64,000 nucleotides of DNA from Ailurus styani (taxonomy: Eukaryota; Chordata; Mammalia; Carnivora; Ailuridae): NCBI GenBank assembly GCA_002007465.1, contig LNAC01000336.1, forward strand, positions 1,792,608 to 1,856,607, read 5' to 3'. Of this stretch, positions 1 to 9,999 are shown in pieces. The notes beneath the pieces were generated by a model. That model was not told the DNA's origin, did not search any database, and worked only from the letters and a program-made list of their open reading frames with translations. Position numbers and translations under genes: made by a program. The stretch's first letter is position 1. Each line of letters opens with the position of its first letter.

Positions 1-867
1 TTCTTTGTTCTCTTTATTGTTATTATTTTGCAAGCATTTAGCTCAGAGTCTTGCATATTGTAAGTTCTTGCATATTATAAATGCAATTATTGACTGGCTG
101 TCTGGATGTTTTGAAAAAGAAAAACTGACCTATCTATTTTTGTCTAGCCTCCTTTCCCCCAAATTCTAGCTCCAGGAGGAGAAACAAAAACTGACAGTAC
201 AGGCAATTCCCAAGAGATGAAACTTGCTGAAGGGACAGGCCATAGACCACACAAAAGGAAGACTGTTGAGCTGCTTGAAGGGGCTTACTCGGTCTGTTTA
301 CAAGAAGAGCATGCATCCTGATTGTAATAAGTGAGCTTGGAGGGCTAGACAGGCTCTTTAATCTCAGAAATGACACTGTGAACTCCAGTTCACCTGCTCG
401 ATTTATTTACATTGCTTTTGCCCGCTAACAAATCCAACTCTCCATCAGATTAATCAACATTTATCAGCCAGCGGCGGGAGCATCATTTCATAACGTAAGT
501 AAAATAGAGAGGGAGTGAAATGGAATAGAGAGAGAATAAAACTCCCATTACTCTGTGGCTATTTTATTCTCTATGTATTTTATTCACATAATGAATGATG
601 TACTTCTGGCTTTAACAGCATAGCAACCCTGGGTTCTGTTTGTTTAATGTTTTCCCGCCAGGGACTGTGCAATTCAATAGCATATGCACAGCAGGATAAA
701 GGAAGGAGGAGGATGGTCAAGTCTGAGTTTTGAGGTTTAAGATTGCTCAAAATAAACCAGAGGTGGGTTAACACCAAGTTGTCCAGAATCTGGTATTGTT
801 AGTTCAAATAAATTGCCACCAATCAATCAAGTAATTTGTCTCTGTAGTGCTTCATTTACTATTGCAA
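1..867. other. Unique non-coding DNA, no repeat recognised
   Basis: I recognise no interspersed repeat here and no credible exon. The open frames seen on the minus strand (about 80 and 65 codons) have no recognisable domain and fall within chance expectation. The stretch 378-700 has homeobox-like TAAT motifs and two clustered CpG spots (near 420 and 470) in otherwise AT-rich DNA, so it could hold a conserved non-coding element, but this cannot be settled from one sequence. Confidence 0.5.
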
Positions 868-1325
868 AATGAACCATTCATTTATTCAGCCATTTAAATA
901 ATCCAGTACCAACCATGTATCAGAAACTGTTCTGGGTGCTAAAGATGTAGCAGTGAACAGAACAAAGTTCCTGTCCATGGAGTTTACACTTAAGGGGGGA
1001 TTATAAACAATAGCAAATAAATGTATAATAAAATTTCACATAGTAATAAGTGCTACAGTGAAAAATAAAGTGGGTTACGGGAACAGAAACAAAGAATGCT
1101 ACTTTGCATAGGATAACCTAAAGGCTGCTCTCAGGTGATACTGCAGCAGAAATCTAAATCAAGTCAAAGAATCAGGCATTTGAGTATCTAAGTGAAGTGC
1201 TTTCCAGATGGAAGGAAAAACAACTGAGGAACAGGGAGACTAGTGTTGCTGGAGAGGAGTGAACAAGGGGAAGGATGGTAAGAGAACCTGTCAGAGATAT
1301 AGCACTGGGCTATATCATGCAAACT
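868..1325 (-). mobile_element. L2 LINE fragment, antisense
   Basis: The plus strand reads as the reverse complement of an L2 3' end: a 'CATTTATTCAG' start, then a degraded 'TATGTGCCAGGCACTGTTCT' box, then 'GTAGCAGTGAACAGAACAAA' and a 'CATGGAGTTTACACTTAAG' segment. Further right it matches the more 5' part of the L2 tail ('TGGAGAGGAGTGAACAAGGG', then a 'ATATCATGC' segment). L2 is an ancient, inactive mammalian LINE, and no coding capacity remains. Boundaries are approximate. Confidence 0.75.
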
Positions 1326-1719
1326 TATGCAAAAGTAGGAATTTGAAAAAAAAAAAAAGTAGGAATTTGAAAGTGGTAAGAATTTTTAAAAATTTAAAAA
1401 TTTAAATTTAAAAAAAAGTCATGTTATGATTTTGCCCTTGACCATACCACACAAGTACAGAAATCTGATTTGCAATTATTTTTTCAAACAAAGCATTGAT
1501 ACTACCTAGTTGGTCAATAATGACTGAGCTAGTAACAAGTAACCTTTTTGTTGAAGTAAAGAGCGAAGTGTGTAATTCATATATGAATGGCTCAACGAAT
1601 TATCACAAGGTGAAAATACCAGATGAAGAAACGGAACATTATTGGCATCCAGGTCCCCCTTTCTGTTCTTTTCCAAGCACACACCTCCCATCCTCAACAG
1701 ACTAAACAACCTCCTATCT
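1326..1719. other. Non-coding stretch with small A-rich duplication
   Basis: No repeat family is recognised. A short direct duplication of 'AGTAGGAATTTGAAA' (around 1336 and 1358) is separated by an A run, followed by an A/T-only stretch near 1380-1412. This looks like replication slippage in A-rich DNA. Short open frames on both strands between 1496 and 1709 overlap each other and show no domain. Confidence 0.4.
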
Positions 1720-1885
1720 TCTAATACTGTGTACCACTTCTGCCTGTTTTCAAAATTCTATATAAATGTGAGATTCATAAATTTTGCATCCAATAGCTGT
1801 TCATTTTTATTAGTGTCTAAGAATCAGTTGTAAATATACCAGATTTATTTATCCATTATAAAACAGGGATGTTTCCCGTTTGGTG

Positions 1886-1902
1886 CTGGTATGAATATTC
1901 TT
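1886..1902. repeat. Left target-site duplication of SINE
   Basis: The 17-bp sequence CTGGTATGAATATTCTT recurs exactly at 2104-2120, on the other side of the SINE. Since the flanks reconstitute a continuous L1M antisense text when the SINE is removed, this marks the insertion site. An exact duplication this long indicates a young insertion. Confidence 0.9.
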
Positions 1903-2103
1903 TTTTTTTTTTTTTTAAAGATTTTATTTATTTATTTTACAGAGGGAGAGAGATCACAAGGAGGCAGAGAGGCAGGCAGAGAGAGAGGGGGAAGCAGGCT
2001 CCCCGCTGAGCAGAGAGCCCGACGCGGGCCTCGATCCCAGGACCCTGAGATCATGACCTGAGCCGAAAGCAGAGGCTTTAACCCACTGAGCCACCCAGGC
2101 GCC
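1903..2103 (-). mobile_element. CAN-SINE (SINEC), young, antisense
   Basis: This is a full-length tRNA-Lys-derived CAN-SINE in reverse: T-run and AAAGATTTTATTTATTT tail, GA-rich tract (reverse of the CT region), CCCCGCTGAGCAGAGAGC, GATCATGACCTGAGCC (reverse of the GGCTCAGGTCATGATC core, which overlaps the B box), ending in CCACCCAGGCGCC (reverse of the 5' head). SINEC is transcribed by RNA polymerase III and mobilised by L1 proteins. It is flanked by an exact 17-bp duplication, so it is a lineage-recent copy. In this orientation the T-run followed by AG dinucleotides resembles a 3' splice site, but no exon is evident nearby. Confidence 0.95.
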
Positions 2104-2177
2104 CTGGTATGAATATTCTTGTACTTGTCTATTGCTACACACTTTCCTGTTGGGTATACACTAGGAGGGAATTTCTG

Positions 2178-2182
2178 AGTGT

Positions 2183-2242
<60 letters not shown>
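2178..2242. repeat. (GT)n microsatellite
   Basis: About 65 bp of GT dinucleotides, interrupted near the left end by a single TATG. It lies within the old L1M text just downstream of the SINE and should be length-variable. It produces a spurious poly-CV open frame. Confidence 0.95.
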
Positions 2243-2243
<1 letters not shown>

Positions 2244-2538
2244 CAGATTGAGTGGGAAACGTCAATGTGTTTTCAAAGTGAAAGTATCAGTTTACACTCC
2301 AACCAACCAATGTAGTGATGCCTCATTGTAGCCTTAATTTGCATTTCCCTGTTGATGACTAATGTGTTAAAGCACTGAGTTCCATGTTGATTGACCATTT
2401 AGATACCCTCTCTTGTGAAATACCAGATTCTCCTGCCCATTTTTTTCTGAATTGTATTTCATTTAACAATTGGAAGTTCTTTATATATTTTGTATATATC
2501 TGTATGCGTTGCTGAATAACTTTTCTTGCCTTTGTGAT

Positions 2539-2654
2539 TTTAAGTTTTTATGTATTTAAATAACCACTGCACCCAACGTGGTGGGTGGGGCTCGGACTCA
2601 CAACCCCAAGATCAAGAGTCACATGCTCCTCTGATTGAGCCCCCCAGGCACCCC
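2539..2654 (-). mobile_element. CAN-SINE, older diverged copy, antisense
   Basis: This is a short antisense SINEC of an older type: 'TAAGTTTTTATGTATTTAAA' tail side, 'CACCCAACGTGG', 'GGGGCTCGGACTCACAACCC', 'AAGATCAAGAGTCACATGCT', 'GATTGAGCC' and 'CCAGGCACCCC' head. It lacks the CT-rich region of the young copies and is several per cent diverged. It is nested in the antisense L1M. Confidence 0.85.
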
Positions 2655-3180
2655 AGCTTTTTTACTTTCTTAAAATTGTCTTTCCATGATCAGAAATTCC
2701 CGATTTTAGTCTAGTTAACTTAAGCAATCTTTTCATTTATAATTAGAGTCTGCTGTGATTTGTTTGAGAAATCCTTACCTATCCCAAGTTCATGAGGATA
2801 TTCAAACATATTATAAAAGTTTTGTTTAACTTTCACCTTGAGATTTATAACCCTTAGATTTATTTCTTGCGAGCATGCAGTAGTTTCAGTTTTGTTTTGT
2901 TTTGTTTTTCCTACAGATATCTAGTTGAACCAGTGCAATTTATGGGGAAGAATGCCTTTCTAACTCTTTTGTAGTGCCATTTTTGTTGTAGGAGTTATTT
3001 TTAAGTCTATTTATTTATGGGCTGTTTCTGGCTTTTTATTCTGTCTACTATATTAATTACTATCCTTACAGTAACTCTAGTCTTAAATATTAAAGGTTTA
3101 TAATAAGTTTTAATATGTGGTAGTTTTTTTTTCTTTTCAACATTGTCTTAACTATTCTTGTCCTCTTGTTCATATAATTT

Positions 3181-3650
3181 TTAATAGATTTTTAAAGCAG
3201 TGTTATATTCCTAGCAAAACTAAGAGAAAGGTATAGAAATTTTCCACATATCTCCTGCCTTACATATACATAGCCTCCCTATCAAAATTCCACATGAGTG
3301 GTACACTTGTTACAATAAATACACCTACATTGACACATTATTGTTATTTAAAATTTATAGTTTATGTTAGGATCCAATCTTGATGTTATAACAGATACAT
3401 AGTGACATGTATCCATTATTATAGTATTACACACAGCAGTTTCATTGCCCTAAAAATCCTCTCTGTTCTGCCTGTCCACCCACTCCCTTCTCCCAGACCT
3501 CTGGCAACCACTGATCTTTTTACTATGTAGTTAGAGTTTTTTCTTTTCCAGAGTGTCATATATTTGGAATTACACAGTTTTTAGCCTTAGAGACTGGTTT
3601 CTTTCATTCAGCATTTAAAGCTCCTCAGTCTTTTCATGACTTATATATAG
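3181..3650 (-). mobile_element. Old L1-type fragment, antisense
   Basis: Segments such as 'CTACATTGACACATTATTGT', 'GACATGTATCCATTATTATA', 'GCCCTAAAAATCCTCTCTGT', 'CCTCTGGCAACCACTGATCT' and 'TTTCCAGAGTGTCATATATT' form a dispersed repeat text that I associate with antisense L1M 3' regions. Orientation and family are from memory of such consensus text. No frame is open. Confidence 0.55.
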
Positions 3651-3689
3651 ATTTATAGTCCATTCTGAGGGAGGGGTGTGAGAGAGAGA

Positions 3690-3905
3690 GACAGACAGAC
3701 AGACAATGATATAAGGTATGTTTCTATGTGTCTAGATTCACTTTTTTGCATGTGGATATGAAGTTGTTCTAGCACCACTTGCTGAGAGAACTATCTCTGT
3801 TTTTTCCATTTTTTCAATAGTCATTTACCTATATTTATGGAGCCTGCTTCTGGACTTTCTATTCTGTTCCATTAATCTGTCTAATCTTTTACCAATATCA
3901 TATTC
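3690..3905 (-). mobile_element. L1 ORF2-region fragment, antisense
   Basis: The plus strand reads as reverse-complement L1: 'CTTTTTTGCATGTGGATATG', 'TTCTAGCACCACTTGCTGAG' and 'TTCTATTCTGTTCCATTAAT'. These are degraded versions of boxes common in antisense L1. A short (ACAG)n/GA-rich tract lies just left, at 3678-3705. Confidence 0.6.
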
Positions 3906-4012
3906 TTTTTTTACCATTTTAATCATTTTATTTTTTTAATTAACATATAATATATTATTTGTTTCAGGGGTACTGGTCTGTGATTCATCAGTCTTATATA
4001 ATACCCAGTGCT
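3906..4012 (-). mobile_element. Carnivore L1 3'-end fragment, antisense
   Basis: 'TTAATTAACATATAATATAT', 'TATTTGTTTCAGGGGTACTG' and 'GTCTGTGATTCATCAGTCTT' match the 3'UTR end of carnivore L1 in reverse, the same text as seen at 6402-6593. It is truncated after about 110 bp at the AT-rich tract to its right. Confidence 0.75.
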
Positions 4013-4170
4013 CATTATATTATATATTTTAATATATTATATATGTATTATTATATTAAAAATTATAAAGATATAAATTATAATATATAATATAATGTAT
4101 TATATCATTATTTATATTATATTTATTACACTTACATTTATATTTATATTATATCATTATTATTATGTCA
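4013..4170. repeat. AT-rich low-complexity tract
   Basis: About 155 bp composed almost wholly of A and T, with irregular (TATA)/(ATTATA) repetition. This would be easily melted DNA and is a plausible slippage or fragile spot. It separates two antisense L1 fragments. Confidence 0.85.
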
Positions 4171-4660
4171 TTACAGATTTTGTAGATGTTCTTTATCAAG
4201 TTCAGGAAGTCCTCTCTATTCTTACTTTGCTGAGGGTTTTTTATCATGAATGAATGTTGATATTGTGAAATATTTTGTCTGCATCCATTGAAATGATTAT
4301 GTGATTTTTCTTTAGCCTGTTGATGTGATGGATTAACTTGAACTTGTCCTATATACCTGGAAAAAATCCTACTTGTCAGGTGTATAATTCTCTTTATACA
4401 TTGTTAGATTGATTTGCTAATATGTTCTTGAGGATTTTTATATCTATGTTCATGAGAGATATTGGTCTGTAGTTTACTTATAATGTCATTGTCTGGTTTG
4501 GTTATTAGGATGATATTAGCCTCATGGAATGATTTAAGAAGTATTCTCTCAGCTTCTGTACTATCTTTGATTTTCTGTACTTTGAAAATTATATGCATAG
4601 GTGTCAATTATTTGTTTTTGGTATTATTTTTGAATTTATCCTGATTGGCGTTCTCTGAGT
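4171..4660 (-). mobile_element. L1 ORF2 fragment, antisense
   Basis: The plus strand carries reverse-complement L1 ORF2: 'TCTGCATCCATTGAAATGAT', 'GTGATGTGATGGATTAAC' region, 'TCTTGAGGATTTTTATATCT', 'GAGATATTGGTCTGTAGTTT' and 'AGGATGATATTAGCCTCATG'. This is the reverse transcriptase part of ORF2. Frameshifts and stops are frequent, so it is an inactive remnant. Confidence 0.8.
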
Positions 4661-5215
4661 TTCCTGGATCTGTGTTTGGTGTCTGACATTAATTTGGGGA
4701 AATTATCAGCCATTATTGTTTCAAACACTCCTTCTGCTCCTCTCATTCTTTCTTCTCCTGGTTTCCCATTACACATACGTTACACATTTTGTAGTTGTCC
4801 CTCAGTTCTTGGATGTTTTCCTTATTCTCTTCTTCTCCCTCCTCCTCTTCTCTCCTTCTCCTCCTCCTACCCCCTCCTCCTCTCCCCCCTCCTTCCTTCT
4901 TCCTTCTTTTTCTTTTATAGTATCTTTTCCTCTCTACCTGTAAGGGAAGTTTCCATTGACATATTCTCGAGTTCACGGATTATTTCCTCAACTATGTCCA
5001 GTCTGTTAATGAACCCACCAAAGGCAGTCTTATTTATGTTATAGTGTTTAATCTCTCACATTTATGAACTTATTTCTTAGCATTTCCACCTCTCTGCTTA
5101 TATTGTCCATCTTTTCTTGCATACTGCCTATTAGAGCCCTTAGCATATTAATCATAGTTGCTTTAAATTCCCAGTCTGGTGATTCCAATATCCCTGCCAT
5201 ATCAAATTATTGATT
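4661..5215 (-). mobile_element. Old L1-type repeat, antisense, with polypyrimidine insert
   Basis: 'CATTATTGTTTCAAACACTC', 'CATTACACATACGTTACACA', 'TTCTCGAGTTCACGGATTAT', 'CCAGTCTGTTAATGAACCCA' and 'TTGCTTTAAATTCCCAGTCT' belong to a dispersed repeat text that I associate with antisense old L1. The middle is expanded into a CT-rich tract (4825-4916). The 122-codon plus-strand frame that overlaps it comes from this tract and is not a gene. Confidence 0.55.
4825..4916. repeat. Polypyrimidine (CCT/CTT)n tract
   Basis: 92 bp of pyrimidines on the plus strand, broken by a single A at 4869. Blocks of CTCCTC and CTTCCTTC repeat irregularly. Such mirror-like homopurine-homopyrimidine runs can form triplex (H-DNA). 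The complement encodes a spurious Arg/Glu/Gly-rich frame. Confidence 0.9.
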
Positions 5216-6395
5216 TTTTTTCAAATATCTTTGTTACACCTGTTGAGATGACCATGTGTCCTGCCTCTCCACACCCCACCTTTAATCTGCAAATATGTAA
5301 TATGCTGACTGGTTTTTCTTACATTAAACCAACTTTGAATTTCTAGAATTAAATATAACTTGTTTGTGATTCATTTTTGTATATAAATTGGATGTTATCC
5401 TTAATGTTTTATTTAGGATTTTAAATCTATGTTCAGGAGGATATTGTTATTTTAAATTTCTTTTGGTAAAACGCTTGCAGAGTGTCCTGGTCTTATAAAA
5501 AGAAAAAGAGAGAGGGAGAGGGAGGGAAAAGGCAGGAGAGAGAGGGAGAAAGAGGGAGATTTCCTCATTTTATCTGAAAATTTTTGTGTAACATTGGAAT
5601 TATTTCTTAAGTATTTGGAATAATTCACTGATAATCTGATCTGATATTAGAGATTTCTTTATGGATAAATTTTCTTTCAAATTCTATTTAGATTTTGGTT
5701 TTCCTCTTATGTAATATGTATTCTTTTATTTTTTCTCTTTAGAAATATTATCTCTTATATTTTTTAATTTATTGCCGTAATGTTTATATTTTTATGTTAT
5801 CATCCTAAAATATGTAGGATCTAAATAATTTTACCATTTCCATTAATATTGTTTGTACTTTCTTTTTCCATATTTAGTCTACCCAGATATTTATCAATTT
5901 TATTTTATATAAATTTTTATATGTATAAATTTTGTATAAACCAGTTTTTGAGTTTTTAAAAATATCTCCAATATATTTTCTATATCAGTTTCTTTGTTAA
6001 TTTTTATTATTTTTCTCATTCATTTATATTTAATTGTTCTTCATATGAATGTTTAGCTCATTGATTTTCATTTATTCTTTTTTTCTTAATATATACATGT
6101 AAGGGTTTGAATTTCCGTCCAGTCATAGCTTTAGTGATAAACCATATAATCTGATGTCATATTTTATCATTCAATTTGAAAATATCTTCTAACTTAAATC
6201 ATGATTTTTATAAAGTATTTTTCCCCATAGCTTAAATTCATTGTCATCAATTAATACATTCTTTGTGATTTTAACCCATTAACTTTTTTTGAGATTTGCT
6301 TTGTGGCCTATTTACGTGGTCATTTTTTTTCAATATGAACCTAAATTTTATTAATATACCTTTTAAATTTATTTTCCTCTATACTTTGTATTTTA
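5216..6395 (-). mobile_element. Old L1 ORF2, antisense
   Basis: 'ACTGGTTTTTCTTACATTAA', 'CCAACTTTGAATTTCTAGAA', 'AGGATTTTAAATCTATGTTC' and 'AGGAGGATATTGTTATTTTA' are degraded antisense ORF2 boxes. The AT-rich text continues to about 6390 without an obvious break and includes a GA-rich tract at 5499-5560. No open frame survives. The right-hand part is assigned by continuity and composition more than by clear boxes. Confidence 0.6.
5499..5560. repeat. GA-rich simple repeat
   Basis: Purine-only run of GAGAGG/GGGAGA units, about 60 bp with few interruptions, inside antisense L1. Confidence 0.85.
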
Positions 6396-6401
6396 GAGTA
6401 A

Positions 6402-7150
6402 TTTTTTATTAGCATATAGTGTATTATTTGTTTCAGGGGTATAGGTCTGTGAATCATCAGTCTTACACAATTTACAGCACTCACCATAGCACATACCCTC
6501 CCCAATATCCATCACCGAACCACCCCATCCCTCCCAACCCCTTCCAGCAGCCCTCAGTTTGTTTCCTGAGAGTAAGACTCTATGGTTTTTCTCCATCCAA
6601 ATGGCCAACAGACACATGGAAAAGTGCTCAACATCACTCAGCATCAGGGAAATACAAATCAAAACCACAGTGAGATACCACTTCACACTAGTCAGAATGG
6701 CTAAAATTAACCAGTCAGGAAACGACAGGTGTTGGTGAGGATGCAGAGAAAGGGAAACCCTCCAACATTGTTGGTGGGAATGTAAGCTGGTGCAGCCACT
6801 CTGGAAAACAGTATGGAAATTCCTCAAAAAGTTGAAAATAGAGCTACCCTATGACACAATAATCGTACTACTGGGTATTTACCCTAAAGATACAAAAGTA
6901 GTGATCCGAAGAGGCATGTGCACCCAAACGATTATAGCAGCAATGTCCACAATAGCCGAACTATGGAAATAACTTAGATGCCCATCAACAGATTAATGGA
7001 TAAAGAAGATGTGGTGTATAAATACGTATAATGGAACACTATGCAGCCATCAAAAAGCAAAATCTTGCCATTTGCGATGATGTGGATGGAACTAGGGGTA
7101 TTTTGCTAAGCAAAATAAGTCAATCAGAGAAAGACAATTATCATATACTG
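6402..7150 (-). mobile_element. Carnivore L1 with 5' inversion (twin priming)
   Basis: The left part (6402-6593) is the L1 3'UTR in reverse, beginning with the T-run of the poly(A) end and including 'TCAGGGGTATAGGTCTGTGA' and 'CAATATCCATCACCGAACC'. The right part (from about 6594) is ORF2 end in the forward direction: 'ATGGCCAACAGACACATGG', 'GAGATACCACTTCACACTAG', 'GTTGGTGGGAATGTAAGC', 'CTGGGTATTTACCCTAAAG' and 'TCAATCAGAGAAAGACAATT'. A minus-strand L1 whose 5' portion is flipped is the classic twin-priming product. The 60-codon forward frame at 6790-6972 is a fragment of the ORF2 C-terminal region (its sequence includes LGIYPKDTK). No clean target-site duplication was found. Confidence 0.85.
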
Positions 7151-7719
7151 TCATACTTTAAGACATATTTCAAATGTATTCTGAATTACTGAGTATGAGA
7201 TTCTGTATATTTCAAACAGATCTGAGAGTGATTTACTGGGGTGAGCCAATTGGAGACAGAATTTGCCTGAGTTTTATTAAATAACATAAAACCAGGAATG
7301 AAAGAAAAAGCCTAAAGCACAAGGAAGTTTGAATAATAAATCTCTGCATAAAGCCAGGATACTTGAAGGGTAACACATTCACTGATTAATTAGGAAACCA
7401 AAATGCTTGCCTAAAACAAAACATGCATAAAACAAAACACACACACAAAAAAAAACCCAACAAAAAACATGACTCTCTTAATTTTGCTTTTATATGGAGC
7501 AGGAAAATAATTTAAAAGGGAGAGAAATATTCTTTTCACATGAGTTTAAGAATGAACTTCACATTCATAATTCACTAAATGCACGAGAAACCATTCCACT
7601 ATGCATAAGGATCATCAGCAATAAGGGTATACTAATCAGATCTGCAAAGATTACAGATACTACGATTATAATATTAACACATAAATATGCTTAAAAGTTA
7701 AAGAAATAAAACAGAGGGT
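7151..7719. other. Non-coding DNA between L1 elements
   Basis: No repeat family is confidently recognised. There is an A-rich patch with short ACAC and AAAC runs at 7415-7470. The 66-codon forward frame at 7494-7694 has no recognisable domain. Part of this stretch may be the diverged 5' portion of the L1/HAL1-like element that follows. Confidence 0.4.
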
Positions 7720-8420
7720 ACAAAGTGTCATGAATAAACCAGAGGATTTTAAAATTGATGACATATTGGCCAAGTATCAAATGGATGTTGTAGAAATTAA
7801 AAACATGATCACTGAAATCCAAAATTCAGGGGAAGCTTAAAACAGGTGTTTAGACACAGATGAAGAGAGGATTAATAAACTGAAAGAAGTCTGAAGAAAT
7901 CACCAATTAGAGAAAAGAAAAACACGGAACAGATATTAAAGGAGGATGAATGGAATGAAGGATCGCACATGCATCTGACTGGATTTTCAGATAAAGACAA
8001 TAATGAAGAAGTAATGATCACAGAGATACTAGCTGAGAACTCTTCATAATTATTTAAAGGGATTTAATATTAGAGGACTCAGTGAATCTCTGGCAAGAAA
8101 AATGGAAATATATTTATGTCACAGCAAAACTGCAGAGCATCAAATTTACCATAATTTTATAATTATGATATTGTGGTATTGTCACAGGGATAGACATAAA
8201 CAGAATAAAGACCTCAGAAATACATCTACATGTATAGGAAAACTTTATAATTGATGGGACTCCGATTAAATAAGAAAAAGTCAAACATTCTAAAGAAAAG
8301 TAGGCAAAAGATATAAAGCTAATGTATAAATAAGTATTTAGGAGGAAAAATAAATGACTAGTAGGTGTAAAACCAAAAATATTTGCAATCTTAGTAAATA
8401 GCAAGGAAATAACCCATTTA
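7720..8420 (+). mobile_element. Internally deleted L1M or HAL1-like element, ORF1 and late-ORF2 parts
   Basis: From 7740 to 8100 the text resembles a diverged L1/HAL1 ORF1: 'GTAGAAATTAAAAACATGAT', 'CACTGAAATCCAAAATTCAG', 'AACTGAAAGAAGTCTGAAGA' and 'CTAGCTGAGAACTCTTCATA'. From about 8195 'AGAATAAAGACCTCAGAAAT' and 'ACATCTACATGTATAGGAAA' resemble late ORF2. So ORF1 text passes to late ORF2 without most of ORF2, as in HAL1-like half-LINEs or after a deletion. Multiple stops make it non-coding. Confidence 0.6.
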
Positions 8421-8639
8421 ACATCCTTGATAAAAATGGAGAGCCAGAGAACTCTCCGTTGTGACTGATCAGAGGTTAAACTGGTAAAACTTAGGAAACC
8501 AATTTGAAATTAGCCACAGATTTGAATATACTCATATACTATGATGTGGGTAGCCATACATATGGGTGTGTCCAGCTTACCCTTGTTTTCTTAGAGTAAT
8601 CTTTTATATTTCTCTCTTTAATTTTCAAAATGTTTCAGG

Positions 8640-9420
8640 TTGGACAATACACTAAGTGATCATCCTATTTATGACTCAGTAATTCTACTCCTAGATATAT
8701 TTACCTGAGAAAAATTCTTGTTCATGTGCACCAGTATAATTCTATGAGAATGCTTCCAGGAGCATTATTTGTGATAGCAAGACCTGAAATCAAACTAAAT
8801 GTACCTATCAACAGTAGAATGAGTAAATGAAATATGTTTTTACTTTTTTATTATTTATTTTTTAAGGATTTTATTTATTTATTTGTGAGAGAGAGAGAGA
8901 GAGAGATGGTGCATAAGAAGGGGGAGTGACAGACAGGGAGAATCAGGCTCCCCACTGAGCAAGGAGCCCAATGCAGGACTGGATCCCAGGACCCTGGGAT
9001 CATGACCCGAGCCGAAGGCATACGCTTAACTGACTGAAGCACCCAGGCATCCTGAGATAGGTTTCTAATTCTGGAATACTATTTAGAAATAAAAGTAAAT
9101 GAATAAATCTTTACATACAACGAAATAATTTTTGGGATGAAAGAAGTGACTGAAGAATATATACACTATGTTTCTATTTACATGAAATTTAAACTTAGGC
9201 AAACCTACATGACATGTTGTTAAGCCATGCATATACATATAGCAAAATTTAAAAATTCAGGAAAATAATTCATATAAAATTTAAAATAGTGGATATTTCT
9301 GGCAAAGAAAGGGGATTTAAAAGTATATGCTGAGGATTTCAAATGCACTGGTTTTTCCTTTAAGATGGGTGGGGCTAATGAATAATAATAAAATGTACTC
9401 TTTAAAAAGTATGACATAAT
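8640..9420 (+). mobile_element. Old L1M 3' end, sense, carrying a nested SINE
   Basis: Sense L1 3'-region boxes appear: 'CAGTAATTCTACTCCTAGAT', 'TTGTGATAGCAAGACCTGAA', 'GTACCTATCAACAGTAGAAT', then (after the SINE) 'CTGGAATACTATTTAGAAAT' and 'CACTATGTTTCTATTTACAT'. It is probably the 3' end of the element at 7720-8420. It is interrupted by the antisense SINE at 8840-9052. Confidence 0.75.
8840..9052 (-). mobile_element. CAN-SINE, antisense, moderately old
   Basis: Antisense SINEC with 'AAGGATTTTATTTATTTATT' tail, (GA)n tract, 'CAGGCTCCCCACTGAGCAAG', 'CCTGGGATCATGACCCGAGC' and a mutated head 'GCACCCAGGCATCC'. Flanks 'GAAATATGTTT' and 'GAGATAGGTTT' look like a decayed target-site duplication. 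It sits within a sense L1M 3' end. Confidence 0.9.
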
Positions 9421-9999
9421 TTACACTTAAAGTTATTAAATTCTGAAAATTTAATATTATTTATTTTTAATATTTTTCAACCAATACTTATATTCATGTC
9501 TTTTTCAGTTGAGATGATAATGTTTTTCCCATTGACTTTAATAGCTCTTTGTGTACCTTTGATAACAACCCTTCACTCATAAAATGTGCAGGAAATAATT
9601 TCCTCCTGCATATTATTAGCAAAAAGGTAACTTTATAAATGCAATTTTGTTTCTTTTAAAACAATACAATATCTCCCATTATTGTGTCCAATTTAGAAGT
9701 TTGAATTTCGATTGTTTCATCATTCAGGAAAGTGCAGGTATTGCTTCTATATTAATCTTATTACCTGGAACTGAATGGTTTTCCTTGATTATATTTTCAC
9801 CTGTTGGACTCAAGGACCACTGATTCCTCATTTGGAAGAACCTTTTGGGATTAGTCAGAGAAATAACCCTTCTTAGAGACTGCAAACCCACTCCCGGGTG
9901 TGGGGGAATGCGACTGCTTCCACATGTGACATCCAATGAGCCACATAGTTGAAAATGGATGCAAGGCTCCTTGACGCCAAGTCAAGCCAATGAACCATT
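9421..9999. other. AT-rich non-coding DNA
   Basis: Nothing coding is seen. 9540-9660 faintly resembles antisense L1M text but is too degraded to claim. A 70-codon minus frame at 9724-9936 has no recognisable motif. Confidence 0.4.

Larger units (their letters stand above)
1720..3180 (-). mobile_element. Old L1M LINE, antisense, carrying two nested SINEs
   Basis: The plus strand reads as reverse-complement L1: 'TTTATCCATTATAAAACAG', 'TGGTATGAATATTCTTGTAC', 'TTAATTTGCATTTCCCTG', 'GACCATTTAGATACCCTCTC' and 'TCCTGCCCATTTTTTTCTG' are the usual antisense 3'UTR and ORF2-end boxes, followed by ORF2-antisense text up to about 3180. It is heavily diverged and interrupted by the SINEs at 1903-2103 and 2539-2654 and a GT microsatellite. 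There is no intact reading frame. The subfamily is not assigned beyond 'L1M-like'. Confidence 0.75.

Noticed and set aside
1954..2142. Frames sharing the peptide VAQWVKASAFGSGHDLRVLG (also near 31954 and 56740)
   Set aside because: They are one reading frame of the CAN-SINE in different copies; the SINE has no protein-coding function.
2109..2315. Cysteine/valine repeat peptides from GT/CA runs (also 20652-20921, 49472-49669, 54050-54241)
   Set aside because: They are translations of dinucleotide microsatellites.
4676..5044. 122-codon Leu/Ser/Pro-rich frame that looks like a membrane protein
   Set aside because: It overlaps antisense L1 and a CT-rich tract; the hydrophobic appearance is due to pyrimidine-rich codons.
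6790..6972. 60-codon forward frame with LGIYPKDTK
   Set aside because: It is a fragment of the C-terminal region of L1 ORF2 in a 5'-inverted element, not a host gene.
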